Positions 13,008 through 15,278 of a stretch of DNA of 15,278 bases are shown here, piece after piece. The position numbers and the translations under genes are program-made. This stretch comes from Saccoglossus kowalevskii (taxonomy: Eukaryota > Hemichordata > Enteropneusta > Harrimaniidae), in NCBI RefSeq assembly GCF_000003605.2, contig NW_003150597.1, forward strand, positions 1 to 15,278, given 5' to 3'. The notes beneath the pieces were generated by a model, which was not told the DNA's origin, did no database searches, and worked only from the letters and a program-made list of their open reading frames with translations. Position 1 is the first letter of the stretch; each line of letters starts with the position of its first letter.

Positions 13008-13490
13008 CATTGACTACTAGTACATCATGGCATACATGGACTACTAGTACATCATGGCATAGATGGACTACTAATACATCATGGCATACATGGACTACTA
13101 GTACATCATGGCATACTTGTACATCATGGCATACATGGACTACTAGTACATCATGGCATACATAGACTACTTGTACATCATGGCATACATGGACTACATC
13201 ATGGCATACATGGACTACATCAGGGCATACATGGACTACATCATGGCATACATGGACTACTAGTACATCATGGCATACATGGACTACTAGTACATCATGG
13301 CATACATGGACGACGAGTACATCATGGCATACATGGACTACTAGTACATCATGGCATACATGGACTACTAGTACATCATGGCATACTTGTACATCATGGC
13401 ATACATGGACTACTAGTACATCATGGCATACATGGACTACTAGTACATCATGCCATACATGGACTACTAGTACATCATGCCATACATGGA
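13008..13490 (+). repeat. Block A, copy 4
   Basis: CATTGAC (13008), CATAGATGG/TACTAATA (13069), an 18-bp unit, CATAGACTAC, the CAGGGC cluster, GACGACGAG (13309), a second 18-bp unit and two GCCATAC units (13448-13490). Each mark lies 10487 bp from its partner in 2521-3003. The units just upstream (12725-13007: GCATGC/GGATTACTTG, then TAG units and a 21-bp unit) resemble 2161-2520 with gains and losses of whole units. Confidence 0.86.
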
Positions 13491-14252
13491 CTACTAGTAC
13501 ATCATGGCATACTTGTACATCATGGCATACATGGACTACTAGTACATCATGGCATACATAGACTACTTGTACATCATGGCATACATGGACTACATCATGG
13601 CATACATGGACTACATCAGGGCATACATGGACTACATCATGGCATACATGGACTACTAGTACATCATGGCATACATGGACTACTTGTACATCATGGCATA
13701 CATGGACGACGAGTACATCATGGCATACATGGACTACCAGTACATCATGGCATACATGGACTACTAGTACATCATGGCATACATGGACTACTAGTACATC
13801 ATGGCATACATGGACTACTAGTACATCATGGCATACATGGACTACTAGTACATCATGGCATACTTGTACATCATGGCATACATGGACTACTAGTACATCA
13901 TGGCATACATGGACTACTAGTACATCATGGCATACATGGACTACTAGTACATCATGGCATACATGGACTAGTACATCATGGCATACATGGACTACTAGTA
14001 CATCATGGCATACATGGACTATTAGTACATCATGGCATACATGGACTACTTGTACATCATGGCATACATGGACTACCAGTACATCATGGCATACATGGAC
14101 TACCAGTACATCATGGCATACATGGACTACCAGTACATCATGGCATACATGGACTACCAGTACATCATGGCATACATGGACTACCAGTACATCATGGCAT
14201 ACATGGACTACCAGTACATCATGGCATACATGGACTACTTGTACATCATGGG
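13491..14252 (+). repeat. Blocks A and B, third cassette copy
   Basis: From the GCATACTTG unit at 13503 to about 14251 every landmark sits at +9662 from 3841-4589 and +4974 from copy 3: CATAGACTAC (13553), CAGGGC (about 13618), GACGACGAG (13705), the 18-bp unit, the 24-bp unit, GGACTATTAG (about 14016) and the six-unit CAG run flanked by TTG units (about 14032-14240). It stops at CATGGGCATAC (14250), with one extra G, and is joined there to block D. Relative to copy 2 about 503 bp are missing at this junction (9662 minus 9159). Confidence 0.88.
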
Positions 14253-14962
14253 CATACATGGACTACTAGTACATCATGGCATACATGGACTACTAGTACA
14301 TCATGGCATACATGGACTACTCGTACATCATGGCATACATGGACTACTAGTACATCATGGCATACATGGACTACTTGTACATCATGGCATACATGGACTA
14401 CTAGTACATCATGGCATACATGGACTACTAGTACATCATGGCATACATGGACTACTAGTACATCATGGCATACATGGACTGCTAGTACATCATGGCATAC
14501 ATGGACTACTTGTACATCATGGCATACATGGACTACTTGTACATCATGGCATACATGGACTACTAGTACATCATGGCATACATGAACTACTTGTACATCA
14601 TGGCATACATGGACTACTAGTACATCATGGCATACATGGACTACTTGTACATCATGGCATACATGGACTACTAGTACATCATGGCATACATGGACTACTA
14701 GTACATCATGGCATACATGGACTACTAGTACATCATGGCATACATGGACTACTTGTACATCATGGCATACATGGACTACTTGTACATCATGGCATACATG
14801 GACTACTAGTACATCATGTCATACATGAACTACTAGTACATCATGGCATACATGGACTACTAGTACATCATGGCATACATGGACTACTAGTACATCATGG
14901 CATACATGGACTACTAGTACATCATGGCATACATGGACTACTAGTACATCATGGCATACATG
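14250..14962 (+). repeat. Block D, copy 3, terminal segment of the array
   Basis: CTCGTAC (14320), GACTGCTAG (14478-14486), TGAAC (14581), the nine-unit order seen in other D copies, CATGTCAT (14815) and TGAAC. All are at +9159 from copy 1 (5161-5656), and the latter marks at +4864 from copy 2. After CATGTCAT the units are plain TAG units until the array stops after CATACATG at 14962. In copy 2 the matching position (10098) is the base just before the GACTGCTAG unit. Confidence 0.87.
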
Positions 14963-15278
14963 TAATAGTAGTTTATAAATAAATAAACGCTGCTCGGACT
15001 GATAAGTATGATATATTGAAGATAATATTTGGTAATCGTAGTCCTAAATAACTATTAAAAATAGCTAGACGTTTCGAGCAATGGCTCTTTATCGATAGCA
15101 TAGAAGCAAGTGTGATAACGTACAGGTAGAACATATGAACGTAAGAACGCGCATGAACTATAAGTTAGAATCACAAAAAATTCAACAATAGAACAAATAA
15201 CGCGCCTTAGTAGTGAGCTCAACAAATGAGTTGAACTGTTTGTTAATACCATGGGGTTCTTTAGTTCCAAGCGGAATA
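14963..15278. other. Non-repetitive AT-rich flank beyond the array; no gene recognised
   Basis: After 14962 the sequence changes abruptly to TAATAGTAGTTTATAAATAAATAAAC and no 27-bp unit is seen again. By hand count the flank is about 35% G+C and holds about 13 CpGs, against none in the array consensus. Next to the junction are a TATAAATA (14974-14981) and two overlapping AATAAA hexamers (14978-14983, 14982-14987); in such AT-rich sequence these may be chance. A weak inverted repeat pairs AACAAA (15221-15226) with TTTGTT (15239-15244). A minus-strand open frame of about 65-70 codons (15055 to 15252 or 15270) has no recognisable motif. I see no transposon end, tRNA or known repeat here. Confidence 0.8.

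Larger units (their letters stand above)
1..14962 (+). repeat. 27-bp tandem satellite array, about 550 units, left end not in window
   Basis: Every line from base 1 to about 14962 repeats the same 27-bp unit head to tail; a consensus unit is at 83-109. It contains CATCATGG, then CATACATGG, then ACTACTAG, about 41% G+C with no CpG. The main polymorphic slot follows GGACTAC and reads TAG, TTG, CAG or rarely TCG. Shorter units of 24 bp (GGACTAGTAC), 21 bp (GGACTACATC) and 18 bp (GCATACTTGTAC) are scattered through. The unit is nine codons long. Two plus frames (peptides HHGIHGLLV and WHTWTTSTS) and one minus frame (LVVHVCHDV) have no stop in the consensus, while the third plus frame (MAYMDY) is stopped by TAG. 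This explains the long open frames without any coding function. No unrelated sequence interrupts the array. Calling it eukaryotic satellite or minisatellite DNA is inference from length and organisation; species and chromosomal location are unknown. Confidence 0.98.

Noticed and set aside
3803-14252. The nearly identical cassettes at +4688 and +9662 as pure assembly duplication.
   Set aside because: Not excluded, but each copy has different neighbours, junction scars and run lengths (single or double 243-bp module, 393-bp and 503-bp shortfalls), which a simple assembly loop would not create.
1-14962. CRISPR array.
   Set aside because: Units are contiguous with no unique spacers between repeats; differences are point variants and unit-length changes.
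1-14962. Telomeric repeat or known centromeric satellite.
   Set aside because: The unit is not a telomere-type short G-rich motif, and I do not recognise it as a named satellite family; chromosomal location cannot be decided from sequence alone.
15221-15244. Stem-loop (AACAAA with TTTGTT) as a terminator or transposon terminal inverted repeat.
   Set aside because: Only six A/T-rich pairs around a 12-base loop, no following T-run, and no matching partner or target-site duplication in the window.
15055-15270. Minus-strand open frame of 71 codons in the flank.
   Set aside because: It is short, begins with TTG at 15270 (the first ATG is at 15252), has no recognisable motif, and lies in AT-rich sequence where such frames are expected by chance.

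Overview
This window is almost entirely one tandem-repeat array. From base 1 to about base 14962 the sequence is a head-to-tail satellite/minisatellite with a 27-bp unit (a consensus unit lies at 83-109), roughly 550 copies, all in one orientation, with no inserted gene or mobile element that I can see. The left end of the array lies outside the window. The right end is at about 14962, followed by about 316 bp of unrelated, AT-rich single-copy-looking sequence. No gene, RNA gene, CRISPR array, origin or recognisable transposon can be supported. The very long open frames on both strands follow from the unit being nine codons long (27 = 9 x 3) with stop-free phases.

A 15-kb array of short head-to-tail units with layered higher-order structure and a CpG-free consensus is typical of eukaryotic satellite DNA (heterochromatic, pericentromeric, subtelomeric or an expanded minisatellite). 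The species cannot be named from the sequence. The flank (about 35% G+C by hand count) fits an AT-rich eukaryotic genome but is not diagnostic.

The array is not monotonous. Most units differ at one two-base slot after GGACTAC: TAG (commonest), TTG, CAG, rarely TCG. Rarer marks include GCATGC for GCATAC, GTGC for GTAC, GGAATAC, CATTGAC, CATAGATGG, GACGACGAG, CATGTCAT, TGAAC, CAGGGC and GACTGCTAG. Using these as barcodes, the array resolves into multi-kilobase blocks that recur in order. Block C is at about 895-1620, 7331-8110 and 11049-11512. Block A (CATTGAC to GACGACGAG) is at about 2521-3003, 3691-4043, 8403-8731 and 13008-13490, with a partial copy at 11513-11682. Block B is at about 4043-4860, 8731-9548 and 13705-14252. 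Block D is at about 5060-7185, 9551-10570 and 14250-14962. The A-B stretches sit at fixed offsets of +4688 and +9662 from the first copy, so the array contains a higher-order repeat of about 4.7-5.0 kb, present about three times with internal gains and losses of whole units.

Length-variant units are mostly 24, 21 or 18 bp (minus 3, 6 or 9). Out-of-register insertions of 1-2 bases are rare and fall mostly at the edges of duplicated blocks, where they look like recombination scars. The window therefore records unequal exchange and slippage in a satellite rather than a set of interacting genes.
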